Source: Chloroflexota bacterium (GTDB lineage: Bacteria; Chloroflexota; FW602-bin22; JACPRP01). Taken from it: 60,990 bases of DNA. The translations under genes were made by a program, and so were the position numbers. The stretch is taken from NCBI GenBank assembly GCA_016210495.1, contig JACQUC010000128.1:1-60990 (forward strand). Reading direction: 5' to 3'. The stretch's first letter is position 1; each line of letters opens with the position of its first letter. The notes under the pieces were generated by a model. That model was not told the origin of the DNA and searched no databases. It was given only the letters and a program-made list of their open reading frames with translations. Below are positions 42,602 to 51,440 of the stretch, in pieces.

Positions 42602-44110
42602 ATGGGCTACGCCGATCTCCGAGAGTACATTTCGGCGCTGGATGAGGCTGGCGAACTGGCACGAGTTAAAGACGAGGTGGATTGGAACCTCGAGATAGGC
42701 GCGGTAATGCGCAGATCCTACGAGGTTGGCGCCCCGGCTATCCACTTCCGGAACATCAAGGGCTATGGCTCGGAGTACAGCGTTCTTGGCGCCCCGATGG
42801 GGAGGGGCAGACACGGATACTGGAGCAGACTGGCGATCGCCCTCGAGCTCGATCCCCACATCTCCTATCAGGAATTGAGGGAGGAGTTCATCAGGCGCAT
42901 CACCTCCCCTATCCGGCCCTATCAGGTGTCGACCGGGCCCTGCAAGGAGAACGTCATCAGTGGGCCGGACGTCAACCTGCTGCAGTTCCCTGTACCCTAT
43001 CTTGACGACGGCGACGGGGGCCGCTACATCGGCACCTGGGCCACGACCATCACGAAGGACCTCGACAGCGAATGGGTGAATTGGGGTGTCTATCGGCAGG
43101 CCATTTACTCAAAACGAAGGGCCGTCGGTCTCATTTTGCCAAGCAGCCATATGGGACAGATGTACTACGAGAAGTACGAGCCCAAGGGCAAGGCGATGCC
43201 CTTTGCCATCGCCATCGGAACCGACCCCTGCGTTACCATCGCGAGCTCGTTTGCTTGTGCCACACGAGCCAACGAGGCCGATATCGCCGGCGGACTGCGC
43301 GTTGAGCCGGTTCAGCTCGTGAAGTGCGAGACCAACGACCTGCTGGTGCCGGCGGACTCGGAAATCGTCGTCGAAGGCGTGATCCTGCCCCACGAGCGCC
43401 TGCCCGAGGGTCCTTTTGGCGACATAAGCGGCTATCGTACGCTCCCGCGCAGGCCTCGGCCAGTCTACCGGGTGACTTGCGTTACCCATCGCGACAACCC
43501 TATCCTGCCCGTCGCCGCGTCGGGCGGCCCGACCAACGAAGAGCAGATCCTGACCTGCCTCGGAACTGATGCGCAGAGCATGCAGGCGTTCGCGAAGCGC
43601 GGTTGGCAGGTGAGTGACTGCTTCTCTCCTCCTTGGATGGGCGCGCACTACATGGCCATCCGGACCAAAATGCCTTACATGGGCTTTCGTGACCAGCTTA
43701 TAAGCGCGGTTCGGCAGACCACCGGCGGCAGGATGCTGCCGGTCATCCAGATTCTCGACGACGACGTGGAACCGACCGACATAGAGATGGTCTTCCACTC
43801 CTGGATCACGAAGTGCCACCCGAGAAGAAACATCCACATCATCAACGAAACGCCGGTGCTGCCCTTCGTCGCATCCTTGGAGGCTTCAGAGAGGGACGCT
43901 CTGGAAGACCACAACAGGCGGTACGCGGCCGGCAGCTCTCTCTTTCTCGACACGACCTGGCCGCTGGATTGGGATCCGGTGATTGCGATACCGCCCCGGG
44001 CGTCTTTTGTCCAAATATATCCCAAGGAGATCCAGGAGAAGGTATTGGCGCGGTGGCATACAGACTACGGCTTTCCCGTCAAAGAGAAGAATGTTGAGAT
44101 AAGGAGGTAA
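42602..44110 (+). CDS. UbiD family (de)carboxylase, paralogue 4 (EGPFGD variant)
   Basis: This 502-aa UbiD protein keeps NWGVYRQ and VPADSEIVVEG, but the active-site motif reads PEGPFGDISGY: the second, usually invariant Glu is Asp. Asp might still act as the acid-base residue, or the subunit may be a non-catalytic partner of the protein at 39385. The HNGM segment of its paralogues is SHMGQM. The start follows AAGGAGAGGAG. Its TAA stop overlaps the ribosome site of the next gene. A beta-subunit role in a hetero-oligomeric carboxylase is plausible. Confidence 0.9.
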   Translation: MGYADLREYISALDEAGELARVKDEVDWNLEIGAVMRRSYEVGAPAIHFRNIKGYGSEYSVLGAPMGRGRHGYWSRLAIALELDPHISYQELREEFIRRITSPIRPYQVSTGPCKENVISGPDVNLLQFPVPYLDDGDGGRYIGTWATTITKDLDSEWVNWGVYRQAIYSKRRAVGLILPSSHMGQMYYEKYEPKGKAMPFAIAIGTDPCVTIASSFACATRANEADIAGGLRVEPVQLVKCETNDLLVPADSEIVVEGVILPHERLPEGPFGDISGYRTLPRRPRPVYRVTCVTHRDNPILPVAASGGPTNEEQILTCLGTDAQSMQAFAKRGWQVSDCFSPPWMGAHYMAIRTKMPYMGFRDQLISAVRQTTGGRMLPVIQILDDDVEPTDIEMVFHSWITKCHPRRNIHIINETPVLPFVASLEASERDALEDHNRRYAAGSSLFLDTTWPLDWDPVIAIPPRASFVQIYPKEIQEKVLARWHTDYGFPVKEKNVEIRR

Positions 44111-44114
44111 CAAG

Positions 44115-44453
44115 ATGTCCGCCGGATATCAGTTCTACGATACACAGATGCAGAGGATGGACGTGCTCAAGGAGGGCGCCGAGGTAGAGATCCACGTTCT
44201 GGAAAGAGAAACGATGTGCAGCAAGGCCGTGCGGGCCAAGTTGTCGAAGTCGCCCGATGCCCTGGAGAACGCCGAGCGACTCCATATCTACGGTCGCCTG
44301 GGCGTGCCGCTTCCGGACACGTGGTACATTCAGGTGCTGGAGGAGTTGGAGGAGGACGAGCTTGTATCGGACGGCGCGGACGTGGATCATCTGCTCGCCG
44401 ACATGGCCCTCAAGCCCTCCGAGAGCTTCAAGAAGCCTCGCCGCCAGGTCTAG
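44115..44453 (+). CDS. small UbiD-associated protein C (gamma-like)
   Basis: The 112-aa relative starts seven bases after AAGGAGG and four bases after the UbiD stop. It keeps VLKEGAEVEIHVLERET, KAVRAKLSKSPDALENAERL and WYIQVLEELEEDE, but PWAI has become TWYI. A C-terminal tail of about 30 residues is unlike the others. The close spacing pairs it with the EGPFGD UbiD. Confidence 0.7.
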   Translation: MSAGYQFYDTQMQRMDVLKEGAEVEIHVLERETMCSKAVRAKLSKSPDALENAERLHIYGRLGVPLPDTWYIQVLEELEEDELVSDGADVDHLLADMALKPSESFKKPRRQV

Positions 44454-44584
44454 GCGCCAGACGTGGCATCGACTGGAATTGCCAAGCCGGGGGCTCGGCT
44501 CCAATGGGGCCAAGCCACCGCGGCTCGACGTGATCGCGGTCGGTGCCGAGGTGCTTTCCAGTTTCTAGTGCAAAGTGCAAGCGC

Positions 44585-44650
44585 GTAGGGGCGTCCCGAG
44601 CCGGGATCCCGATCCTATCGGGAGACGTCTCTGTCCGCCCGGGGTGGGGC
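44585..44650. repeat. compound GTAGGGGCG palindromic repeat
   Basis: GTAGGGGCG, an internal CGGGATCCCG palindrome and GTCTCTGTCCGCCC form a larger relative of the spacer repeats. It lies in the 288-base gap between small proteins C and D, where I see no other gene. Confidence 0.5.
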
Positions 44651-44741
44651 GGGGCATCGCAGCCATTTCGCACCAAGAACTTCCTAGGCCGGTGGCAACG
44701 CCTCTGGGTGACAATGAGCATCTGCTGAGGAGGTGATCGAT

Positions 44742-45182
44742 TTGAGCCAGCAGGAATTCGAGATTTACATCGGCTACCTGGATAGCAAACGGGATGAGAT
44801 CGCGTCTGGCGAGCCACTGGTAGCCGAGATCCGCGACATGGCGACCTTTGAACGCAAGGTCGTCAAGGCGATTATTGCCAGGTCGGCTGACGAGTTGCCT
44901 GGTGCGGACTTGCTTTGGGTGATGGACTGGGTGGAAAGGCGCGAGCCCGCTCCATGGGCGATCCGCGTGCTCGAAGAGCTCGAGGAAGACACCGACGTCG
45001 CTCTTAGTCGATCCGACATCGACGAAGAGGACCTGACGAGAATGGCCCAGGATAGCCAGCTCTTCGCGGATGGCAAGTACGGAGGCGACGGACTGGCCAT
45101 AGGCTGGGGAGAAGACGAGGCGCAAAAATACCTGGGCAACATCAAACGTATGGAGCAACGGCGACAGATGCGCAAGGAGTGA
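44742..45182 (+). CDS. small UbiD-associated protein D (gamma-like, extended)
   Basis: The preferred start is TTG 44742, eight bases after GAGGAGG; a GTG at 44733 overlaps that site. The 146-aa protein has the family core IRDMATFERKVVKAIIARSADELPGADLLW and PAPWAIRVLEELEEDTD, then an acidic and Lys/Arg-rich extension of about 55 residues. It is followed four bases later by the UbiD fragment. Confidence 0.7.
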   Translation: MSQQEFEIYIGYLDSKRDEIASGEPLVAEIRDMATFERKVVKAIIARSADELPGADLLWVMDWVERREPAPWAIRVLEELEEDTDVALSRSDIDEEDLTRMAQDSQLFADGKYGGDGLAIGWGEDEAQKYLGNIKRMEQRRQMRKE

Positions 45183-45186
45183 GCCG

Positions 45187-45345
45187 TGCGACGTGGACGT
45201 CCACGATCTCAATCAAGTGCTGCACGCCCTCGCCACGAAATGCAATCCTCGTCGTGGGATTCAGCAAAAGGACCATGCCGTGGGTTGGGGACTGGTGCCC
45301 TTCCTCGATCTGCACGAGCGACAATACCTGGACGGTGAAACATGA
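45187..45345 (+). pseudogene. C-terminal fragment of a UbiD gene
   Basis: The frame reads DVDVHDLNQVLHALATKCNP, then RRGIQQKDHAVGWGLVPFLD and LHERQYLDGET before a stop. This matches DVDVHDLNQVMHAFATKCNP and what follows in the UbiD at 39385. Only about 52 residues remain, without the catalytic part and without the last 30 residues. Its TGA overlaps the ATG of the flavoprotein gene (ATGA). It is the scar of a deleted third copy of the 2651/39385 type. Confidence 0.85.
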
Positions 45346-47078
45346 AGAAGTTATCCGGCGAACTCATCGAATCTGACGTGCTCGTCGTCGGCGGCGGGCT
45401 GGGCGGCGCGTTGGCGGCCATCGCGGCCAGCCAGGTCCTCGGCAGCGGTGAGACCATCACCATCGTCGACAAAGGGATGATCAGCAGGAGCGGCCAGAGC
45501 TCCTTTGCCGCTGGCATCTTCACCGCCTTCGACGCCGAGCGGGACGATCTGGACCAGTGGATGAGCGAGATCGTCGAGTGGGGAGAGTACATCAACGACC
45601 AGGACTGGTGCCGGCTGATGTTCGACAGAGCGCTCCCCATCGTCAGGCAGATAGACGCCTGGGGGGCGGAGATGGGCTTCACCATCTTCGAGAGAAACCC
45701 GGATGGCAGTTTCGTGCGCCGCCGCTCCCGTGGCCATATGAACAGCAAGCATATGGTGGTCAACTCCCTGCCGATGATGTCGACCCTCCGCCGCAAGATG
45801 ATCCAGCAGCGCGTCAAAGTGGTCGATAAGGTGATGGTCACCGACCTGCTGCTGGACGACGATGGCCAGCCGTGGGGCGCCATCGGGCTGGACTATGTGG
45901 GCAACCAGGTGCACGTTTTTAAGGCCAAAGCCATCGTGCTGGCCGCGTCCGGCTGCGGCTTCAAATCCATCTTCATCGGCCACCGCAACCTGACCGGCGA
46001 TATGCTGGCCGCCGCCTATGAGGCCGGCGTCGAGATGCGGAACCTGGAGCAGTACGCCAACAACACGTGCGCCCGGAACTACGATATTCACGGCCTCAAC
46101 CTGTACGTGGGCATTGGAGGCAAGTTCCTGAACGCCGCCGGCGAGGAGTTTATGTGGAAATACCACCCCGTGCTGGGCAACCGGGCGCGACTGCAGGACC
46201 TGGTTCTCGCCTTCTGCCGGGAGATCAGGGAAGGGCGAGGGCCCATTCATCTGGATATGTCGGCGGCCTCGCCCGAGGATCGTGCCCTCTGTCGCAAGAT
46301 CCTGCCGGAGTCATTCCTGCTCTGGGACCGTGCCGGCATCGACCCGTTTTCCACGCCCGTGGAGTGGATTCCTTCGTTCTACGGCACCATCACCTCTGGT
46401 GGAGGAATCCATATCAACACGCGCTGCGAGACCAACGTTAAGTATCTGTACGCGGCGGGCGATATCACCTGCGAGCCACCGCACGGAACGTATTCTTTCG
46501 GCGGCATAAACCTCGGCTTCACGGCCGTTTCCGGATGGGTCGCCGGGATGAGCGCCGCCGAGGTGTCCCGAGAGCGACAGGCCTCTCCCTACGGTGCGGC
46601 TGAGGCCAGGACGGCGAGACAGGTGATGCGCAAGCGCGTGGCACCGGCGACGCATTGCGGCGGTCTGGCGCCAGAATCGACCTACACTGGGATACAGGAG
46701 ACTCTGGTACCCGTGGACGTCGGCTACCTCAAGACCGAGGATTCACTTCAGCGCGCCCTGGCGAAGGTGCGCCGGTTGGCCGAGGAGACGCTCCCGTCGC
46801 TCGGAGCCCAATCCTCACACGAGCTTGTCAAGGCCATCGAGGTCGGCAGTATGATCAGGGTCGCCGAGCTGATGATCGCGTCGGCGCTCGCCAGACATGA
46901 AAGCCGGGGCTTCCATTTCCGCGAGGAGTATCCGCGGACGGACAACGAGAACTGGCTCAAATGGATCATGGTTCGGAAGCGAGAGGCGGAGCCAGATGTC
47001 TTCACCCGAGACGTGCCGACTCCTTACGTTCAACCTGCCGAGAAGTATTCGATTCCACCCGGCATGCGCCGGGTTTGA
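45342..47078 (+). CDS. FAD-dependent fumarate reductase/succinate dehydrogenase-type flavoprotein
   Basis: The 578-aa protein begins with the dinucleotide-binding motif VVGGGLGGALAA (about 15-26) and ends its FAD domain with YLYAAGDITCEPPHGTYSFGG, typical of fumarate reductase and adenylylsulfate reductase flavoproteins. The SGGGIHINTRCETN segment belongs to the same family. No iron-sulfur or membrane-anchor subunit is adjacent. It may reduce or oxidise an unsaturated intermediate of the UbiD pathway. It is within the operon, coupled by ATGA to the UbiD fragment. Confidence 0.88.
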   Translation: MKKLSGELIESDVLVVGGGLGGALAAIAASQVLGSGETITIVDKGMISRSGQSSFAAGIFTAFDAERDDLDQWMSEIVEWGEYINDQDWCRLMFDRALPIVRQIDAWGAEMGFTIFERNPDGSFVRRRSRGHMNSKHMVVNSLPMMSTLRRKMIQQRVKVVDKVMVTDLLLDDDGQPWGAIGLDYVGNQVHVFKAKAIVLAASGCGFKSIFIGHRNLTGDMLAAAYEAGVEMRNLEQYANNTCARNYDIHGLNLYVGIGGKFLNAAGEEFMWKYHPVLGNRARLQDLVLAFCREIREGRGPIHLDMSAASPEDRALCRKILPESFLLWDRAGIDPFSTPVEWIPSFYGTITSGGGIHINTRCETNVKYLYAAGDITCEPPHGTYSFGGINLGFTAVSGWVAGMSAAEVSRERQASPYGAAEARTARQVMRKRVAPATHCGGLAPESTYTGIQETLVPVDVGYLKTEDSLQRALAKVRRLAEETLPSLGAQSSHELVKAIEVGSMIRVAELMIASALARHESRGFHFREEYPRTDNENWLKWIMVRKREAEPDVFTRDVPTPYVQPAEKYSIPPGMRRV

Positions 47079-47099
47079 TCTACTAAATTAGGAACTGTT

Positions 47100-48440
47100 T
47101 TGGCGACGACGCTACCCGATGGAACCATTAGCCGGTTCCACTGGAAGATAGAGATTTTTGGGGGCGTACCCCTGCTCCTCAATGCCCTGGACATAGGCGT
47201 TCCGAGCTTCGCCCTGGCGCAACTGGTCGGCCTATGGGGCCTCAGCCCGATGCAGATCGGCGTCGTTGCGATGGCTTCGGCCATCGGCTCTCTCCCGGGC
47301 AGCATCTTCTTCGGGCACCTCACCGACCGCATTGGCCGGCGTTCGACGCTACGGCTAAGCCTGTCGACAATGGCCATCGGCACTGCCCTGGGGGCGGTCT
47401 CGTGGGACTATCTTTCGCTGGCCGCATTCCAGCTCATCGCGGGTCTGGGGCTCGGAGGGACGACGCCCGCGGTTAGCGCCTTCGTCGGCGAGTTCGCACC
47501 GGCGAAGCATCGGGGCCGCCTGACGACCATGATGGAAACCTTCTATGTGATGGGCTCGCTGCTGGCAGCGCTGGGCTCGCTGTTCATCTTGACGCAATTT
47601 GGCTGGCGAATCGCGTTCGTCTACGGAGGTCTGCCTCTTCTCTGGGTGTTGGTGCTGCATAAGTTTATGCCCGAGTCGCCGCGCTATCTCATCTCCCGCG
47701 GGAGGCTCGACGAGGCGCGGCAGTTCCTGGCGCAGGTGAAAGAGAGGTACGGTCTTAGCTACGACCACCTGGTGAACAACCCCGCTCACGAGAACGGTGG
47801 CCTCATAGCTAGTTTGAGAGAGATCTGGTCCGGGCCGTTGGCCAGGCGCACCGCCTGCACCTGGTTGCTCTCGTTCGTGATGGTTTATGCTTCGTTTGGT
47901 ATTTTCGTCTGGCTGCCCACGCTGCTTACCGCCAGCGGCCTGGAAATCCTGCGCACCATCCAGTATATGCTTGTTCTGACGGTCATACAGATTCCCGCCG
48001 TGCTCGCAGCCGCGTTTCTCGTGGACAAAGTGGGGCGTAAATGGCTGCTGGCCCCGGCATTCCTGGTTTGCGGCGGCGCCTCGTATGCGTTCGGTAGGGC
48101 AGGCTCGCCCGTCGAGGTGCTTTTCTGGGGCAGCCTGATCTCGCTTTCGCTGTTTATGGTTCGCGGCGTGTGGCTAGCCTACACGGCCGAGCTGTTTCCC
48201 ACCAGGCTGCGTGGCACCGGCGCGGGCTCGGCCTCGGCGTTCGGGAGAGTAGCCGGCATCATCGTACCCGGTGCCATCGCCGTATTGATCGGCACTTGGA
48301 GCAACGGCTACGAGATGGTTTTCGTGATGTTTGCCGCCGTCCTTTTCGCCGGCGCTCTCTCCACCGTCGTCCTGGGCGAGGAGACCAAAGGCAGAACCCT
48401 CGAGGAAATCGCCGCCACGGCTCCTGCCAGAAACGGCTAG
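47100..48440 (+). CDS. MFS transporter (aromatic-acid or niacin symporter-like)
   Basis: The 446-aa membrane protein has about 12 helices, the loop 2-3 motif GHLTDRIGRRSTLRL, the PESPRYLISRGRLDEAR loop and GRVAGIIVPG in the second half. These features are typical of the sugar-porter/AAHS groups. The start is TTG 47100 after AGGAA, 21 bases after the flavoprotein stop. Its place at the end of the UbiD operon suggests it imports the substrate or exports a product. Confidence 0.9.
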   Translation: MATTLPDGTISRFHWKIEIFGGVPLLLNALDIGVPSFALAQLVGLWGLSPMQIGVVAMASAIGSLPGSIFFGHLTDRIGRRSTLRLSLSTMAIGTALGAVSWDYLSLAAFQLIAGLGLGGTTPAVSAFVGEFAPAKHRGRLTTMMETFYVMGSLLAALGSLFILTQFGWRIAFVYGGLPLLWVLVLHKFMPESPRYLISRGRLDEARQFLAQVKERYGLSYDHLVNNPAHENGGLIASLREIWSGPLARRTACTWLLSFVMVYASFGIFVWLPTLLTASGLEILRTIQYMLVLTVIQIPAVLAAAFLVDKVGRKWLLAPAFLVCGGASYAFGRAGSPVEVLFWGSLISLSLFMVRGVWLAYTAELFPTRLRGTGAGSASAFGRVAGIIVPGAIAVLIGTWSNGYEMVFVMFAAVLFAGALSTVVLGEETKGRTLEEIAATAPARNG

Positions 48441-48472
48441 GGGGTCGTGGCCTTACGGGGTGAGGTGCGACT

Positions 48473-48610
48473 CTACCACGGAATACACGGAAGGCACGGA
48501 AGAAGTCAGTCCCCCACGTGGTGAGACGCGGTTGAACCGCAGAGGACGCAAAGTGCGCAAAGATTTCCAAATTGACCCTTTGCGCTCTCTGCGGTCTTTG
48601 CGGTTCAATC
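48473..48610. repeat. imperfect long inverted repeat between convergent genes
   Basis: GAACCGCAGAGGACGCAAAG (from about 48534) faces CTTTGCGCTCTCTGCGG...GCGGTTC (to about 48606), with CCACGGAATACACGGAAGG before it. It lies between the convergent MFS and UbiD genes. It is probably a dispersed genomic repeat that may also stop transcription. Confidence 0.5.
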
Positions 48611-48645
48611 GGATCGCCCATCGGTCACCGCATAACCGCTGTAAG

Positions 48646-50046
48646 TCAGATGTAATCCTCGATATTCATCGAGCTCCAAAGATCCTCGGGCGGCGTGATT
48701 CTCGTAAACGTCGGCAAGGTCAATGGCTTGGTGGCGTCGATGATCAGAAGGTCCTGCAGCGACCCATGCTTCAGTCGCGTTTCGTCCAGGGCAGCCGGAT
48801 CCAGATGGTTGCCCGCGGCGTTCTCGATGATGGAGATGCCGCGGCCCGGCACCAGCCGCGTGGCCAGCGCAAAGAGCACTTCTCTCTCATTGTAGATATC
48901 GATGTCGTCGTCTACCACAATACACGTTTTCGAGTGAATGCCCGCGCCAAGAGCCGCCATGGCCGCCAGTTTCCCCTGTCCCAGCGACGTCTTCTTGATC
49001 GACACGTACACGTGGTACTGGCAAACGCCGGTTTCGGGACAGTGAACGGCCTTCACGGTGGGGATGACCCGCCTCACCGCGTCGTAGATCGGCGACTCGT
49101 AGCCCAGCACACCGGCCAGGATGTGCTCGGGGTGCGCCGCGTCGAGGTCGTGGAAGATGGCGTCCTTGCGCATAGTTATGGCGGTGACCTTAATCAGGAA
49201 GCACTTCTTGTTGCCCTCGCCGTAGTAGCCCGTGTACTCGCCAAAAGGTCCGTCGGTGACCATGTTGCGTGGATCGATCACCCCTTCGATGGCTATCTCG
49301 GCATCGGCGGGAACCGGCAGGTCGACCGTCTCGCATTGCGTCACCCGCAGAGGCTCGCCCACGAGCCCGCCCATTATTTGCAGCTCGTCCACGTCCATCG
49401 GGCCCATATAGTTCGACCCGAGCGCAACCGCGGGGTGGTGGCCCAGGAAGATCACCACCTCCATCGGCCTGTTCAGCTCGGCATATCGCCGGGCGATCAA
49501 GTTGCCGTGGTGAACCGGATTGAACATGCATCCCAGCTCGCTCTTGCTCTTTACCTCGTGGCGATACATCCCGACGTTGTAGGCGCCAGTGTCCGGGTCC
49601 CTGCAGATCATATTGCCGGGCGTGATATACTTTCCGGAGTCGAGCAGCGCGTGATGCGGGATGGGCAGCACGCCCAGGTCTACATCCTGGCCTGTTAGCA
49701 CCACTTCCTTGACTGGCGCCGCCGCACGCGGCACCGTCACAGTAGGCTTGGAGTCGGCTTCCCTTCTCCTGTACTCGTGCAGAATGTTCTGCTTCTGCAG
49801 TTTCCCGGGCTCCATTTCCAGCGCTATCCCCAGCATCTCATAGCTCCCGAAAAGGCAGGATACGAGGGGCAGCTCACTGCCTTCGATCTTCGGGCAGTAG
49901 ATCACCGGCGCGCGGCCCAGCTTGTGTAGCTTGTGCTGTATAACCCCGACTTCCAGGTAGCGGTTGAGCGGTTTCTTCACCTCCACGTAATAATCTGGCC
50001 CAGCCTCTTTCACGACTTGCAGGAATTGCCTCAGGTCCTTCGCCAT
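48646..50046 (-). CDS. UbiD family (de)carboxylase, paralogue 5 (DGPFGE variant)
   Basis: The 466-aa protein starts at the ATG at 50046, ten bases after GGGAGG; the longer frame upstream crosses the divergent promoter and is rejected. It has YNVGMYRHEV with the conserved Arg, VPADAEIAIEG, and DGPFGEYTGYYG, with Asp at the first acidic position and Glu at the second, as in many UbiD proteins. It is divergent from the other four copies, with closer likeness in layout to the one at 200. It is transcribed opposite to the MFS gene at 50179 from a shared control region. Confidence 0.92.
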   Translation of the reverse strand: MAKDLRQFLQVVKEAGPDYYVEVKKPLNRYLEVGVIQHKLHKLGRAPVIYCPKIEGSELPLVSCLFGSYEMLGIALEMEPGKLQKQNILHEYRRREADSKPTVTVPRAAAPVKEVVLTGQDVDLGVLPIPHHALLDSGKYITPGNMICRDPDTGAYNVGMYRHEVKSKSELGCMFNPVHHGNLIARRYAELNRPMEVVIFLGHHPAVALGSNYMGPMDVDELQIMGGLVGEPLRVTQCETVDLPVPADAEIAIEGVIDPRNMVTDGPFGEYTGYYGEGNKKCFLIKVTAITMRKDAIFHDLDAAHPEHILAGVLGYESPIYDAVRRVIPTVKAVHCPETGVCQYHVYVSIKKTSLGQGKLAAMAALGAGIHSKTCIVVDDDIDIYNEREVLFALATRLVPGRGISIIENAAGNHLDPAALDETRLKHGSLQDLLIIDATKPLTLPTFTRITPPEDLWSSMNIEDYI

Positions 50047-50102
50047 TGTCGAAACATCCTCCCGGCTAGCTCGATTGCCGTGAGAATAGCACAGGACCCC
50101 TC

Positions 50103-50127
50103 GCCTGTCAACGCCGACGTGACAGGC
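50103..50127. promoter_or_regulatory. candidate operator in the divergent UbiD/MFS region
   Basis: GCCTGTCA (50103-50110) and TGACAGGC (50120-50127) are perfect 8-bp arms nine bases apart. The right arm overlaps the -35 box of the MFS promoter, a good position for a repressor. The sequence differs from the GAGAC operator, so a different regulator is likely. Confidence 0.6.
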
Positions 50128-50147
50128 TGCCGCGTCAGTGGTATACT
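50119..50147 (+). promoter_or_regulatory. promoter of the MFS gene
   Basis: GTGACA (50119-50124) and TATACT (50142-50147) are 17 bases apart, 31 bases before the ATG at 50179. Confidence 0.65.
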
Positions 50148-50178
50148 GCACCGAACTCGAACTGATACAGGAGACGCT

Positions 50179-51390
50179 ATGGTCGCAAAGGGCAGTGCCG
50201 CCAAAGGGCCAAACTACCGCTGGGTCATTCTGGGAACCATTTGTCTCGTCTTCTTTTCTGCCGCTCTGGTATTCCAGGGCATCCCTCCCATCCTGAGCCT
50301 GATTATTGCTGACCTGCAGCTCTCTCACGCCGAAGCCGGCCTGCTGATGAGCCTCTTCGCCCTGACGGGCGTATTTCTCTCGATTCCTATTGGCATTGTC
50401 AGCGACCGCTACGGCCCGCGATATCTGATCATCATTTCCCTGGCCAGTATGATCGTGGGCTCGCTATTGGTGGCTGGAGGCCAATCATTCCCCATCCTAT
50501 TGCTCGGCAGGGTGATCGCCGGCATCGGCGGCTTCGCGGTATTTATGATTGGGCCTCAAGTGGTGGCGCAGTGGTTTGTCGGCCGGGAGTTGGGACGCGC
50601 GGTGGGTATCTATACCACGATAATGCCCCTCGGCGCCATCATCTCACTGAACACTCTGGGGACTGTGGCCGAAGCAATCGGCTGGCAGGGCTCAGTACTG
50701 ATCAGCGTGGCGGTCAGCCTTGTCGCTCTGGCCGTTTTCCTGGCCCTTCACCGGCCGGCTCCCTCGACACCGGATGGCCACTCCCGTCGGACCGAGCAAT
50801 CGCCATTCCGGGCTATTTCGAAGCTGGGCACGTCAACGTGGCTCGTGGGCGTTATCTGGATGATGTTTAACCTGGCCGTAATCTCCTTTCTTACTTTCGG
50901 ACCCGACTACTTCGTGACGAGAGGTTACAGCATCGAGGCCGCTGGCTTTCTGGCCAGCATCCTTATGCTGCTTTCACCTCCGCTTGCGCCCCTATGTGGC
51001 TACCTGATCGATCGATTTGGCCGCGAAGAGGTATTTGTCGCCGCTGGAGGACTACTCCTTGCCGGCGGCATTCTCCTGGTTCCCCTATTGCCGGACGAAT
51101 GGTTGGCGCTGCCCTTGATCTCTCTAAGCATCGGCGCCGCACTCGTGCCCACACCGGTCTTTTACTTGCCGCCGAAGCTCGTGTCGCCCCACCATCTGGG
51201 CACTGCATTCGGCGTGATATCGACTTTTCTGAACGCCAGCATCGTTATCGGCCCTTACATCACGGGGCTGGCCCGCGATGCCACGGGGTCGTATCAAGTC
51301 AGTTTCTTCTTAATGTCTTTCTTCTCCCTGCTTGTCACGGCCATTGCTCCTGTCTTATACTTGATTAGGAGACGCGCCAACGGCTGGTAG
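50179..51390 (+). CDS. MFS transporter (CynX/NNP/OFA-like)
   Basis: The 403-aa protein starts at the ATG at 50179, after a GGAG site. It has 11-12 hydrophobic helices and the signature SIPIGIVSDRYGPRYLI between helices 2 and 3. It is unlike the MFS protein at 47100 and lacks the PESPRYL loop. Sharing a control region with the UbiD at 48646 suggests it moves that enzyme's substrate or product. Confidence 0.88.
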   Translation: MVAKGSAAKGPNYRWVILGTICLVFFSAALVFQGIPPILSLIIADLQLSHAEAGLLMSLFALTGVFLSIPIGIVSDRYGPRYLIIISLASMIVGSLLVAGGQSFPILLLGRVIAGIGGFAVFMIGPQVVAQWFVGRELGRAVGIYTTIMPLGAIISLNTLGTVAEAIGWQGSVLISVAVSLVALAVFLALHRPAPSTPDGHSRRTEQSPFRAISKLGTSTWLVGVIWMMFNLAVISFLTFGPDYFVTRGYSIEAAGFLASILMLLSPPLAPLCGYLIDRFGREEVFVAAGGLLLAGGILLVPLLPDEWLALPLISLSIGAALVPTPVFYLPPKLVSPHHLGTAFGVISTFLNASIVIGPYITGLARDATGSYQVSFFLMSFFSLLVTAIAPVLYLIRRRANGW

Positions 51391-51440
51391 GGGCAGCGCG
51401 CCCATTTCGCATCGAGAACTAGCCTGAGAGAGGAGTCATC

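Noticed and set aside
49933..50178. N-terminal extension of the MFS protein
   Set aside because: It would run through the divergent promoter and operator and is not protein-like; the ATG at 50179 has a ribosome site.
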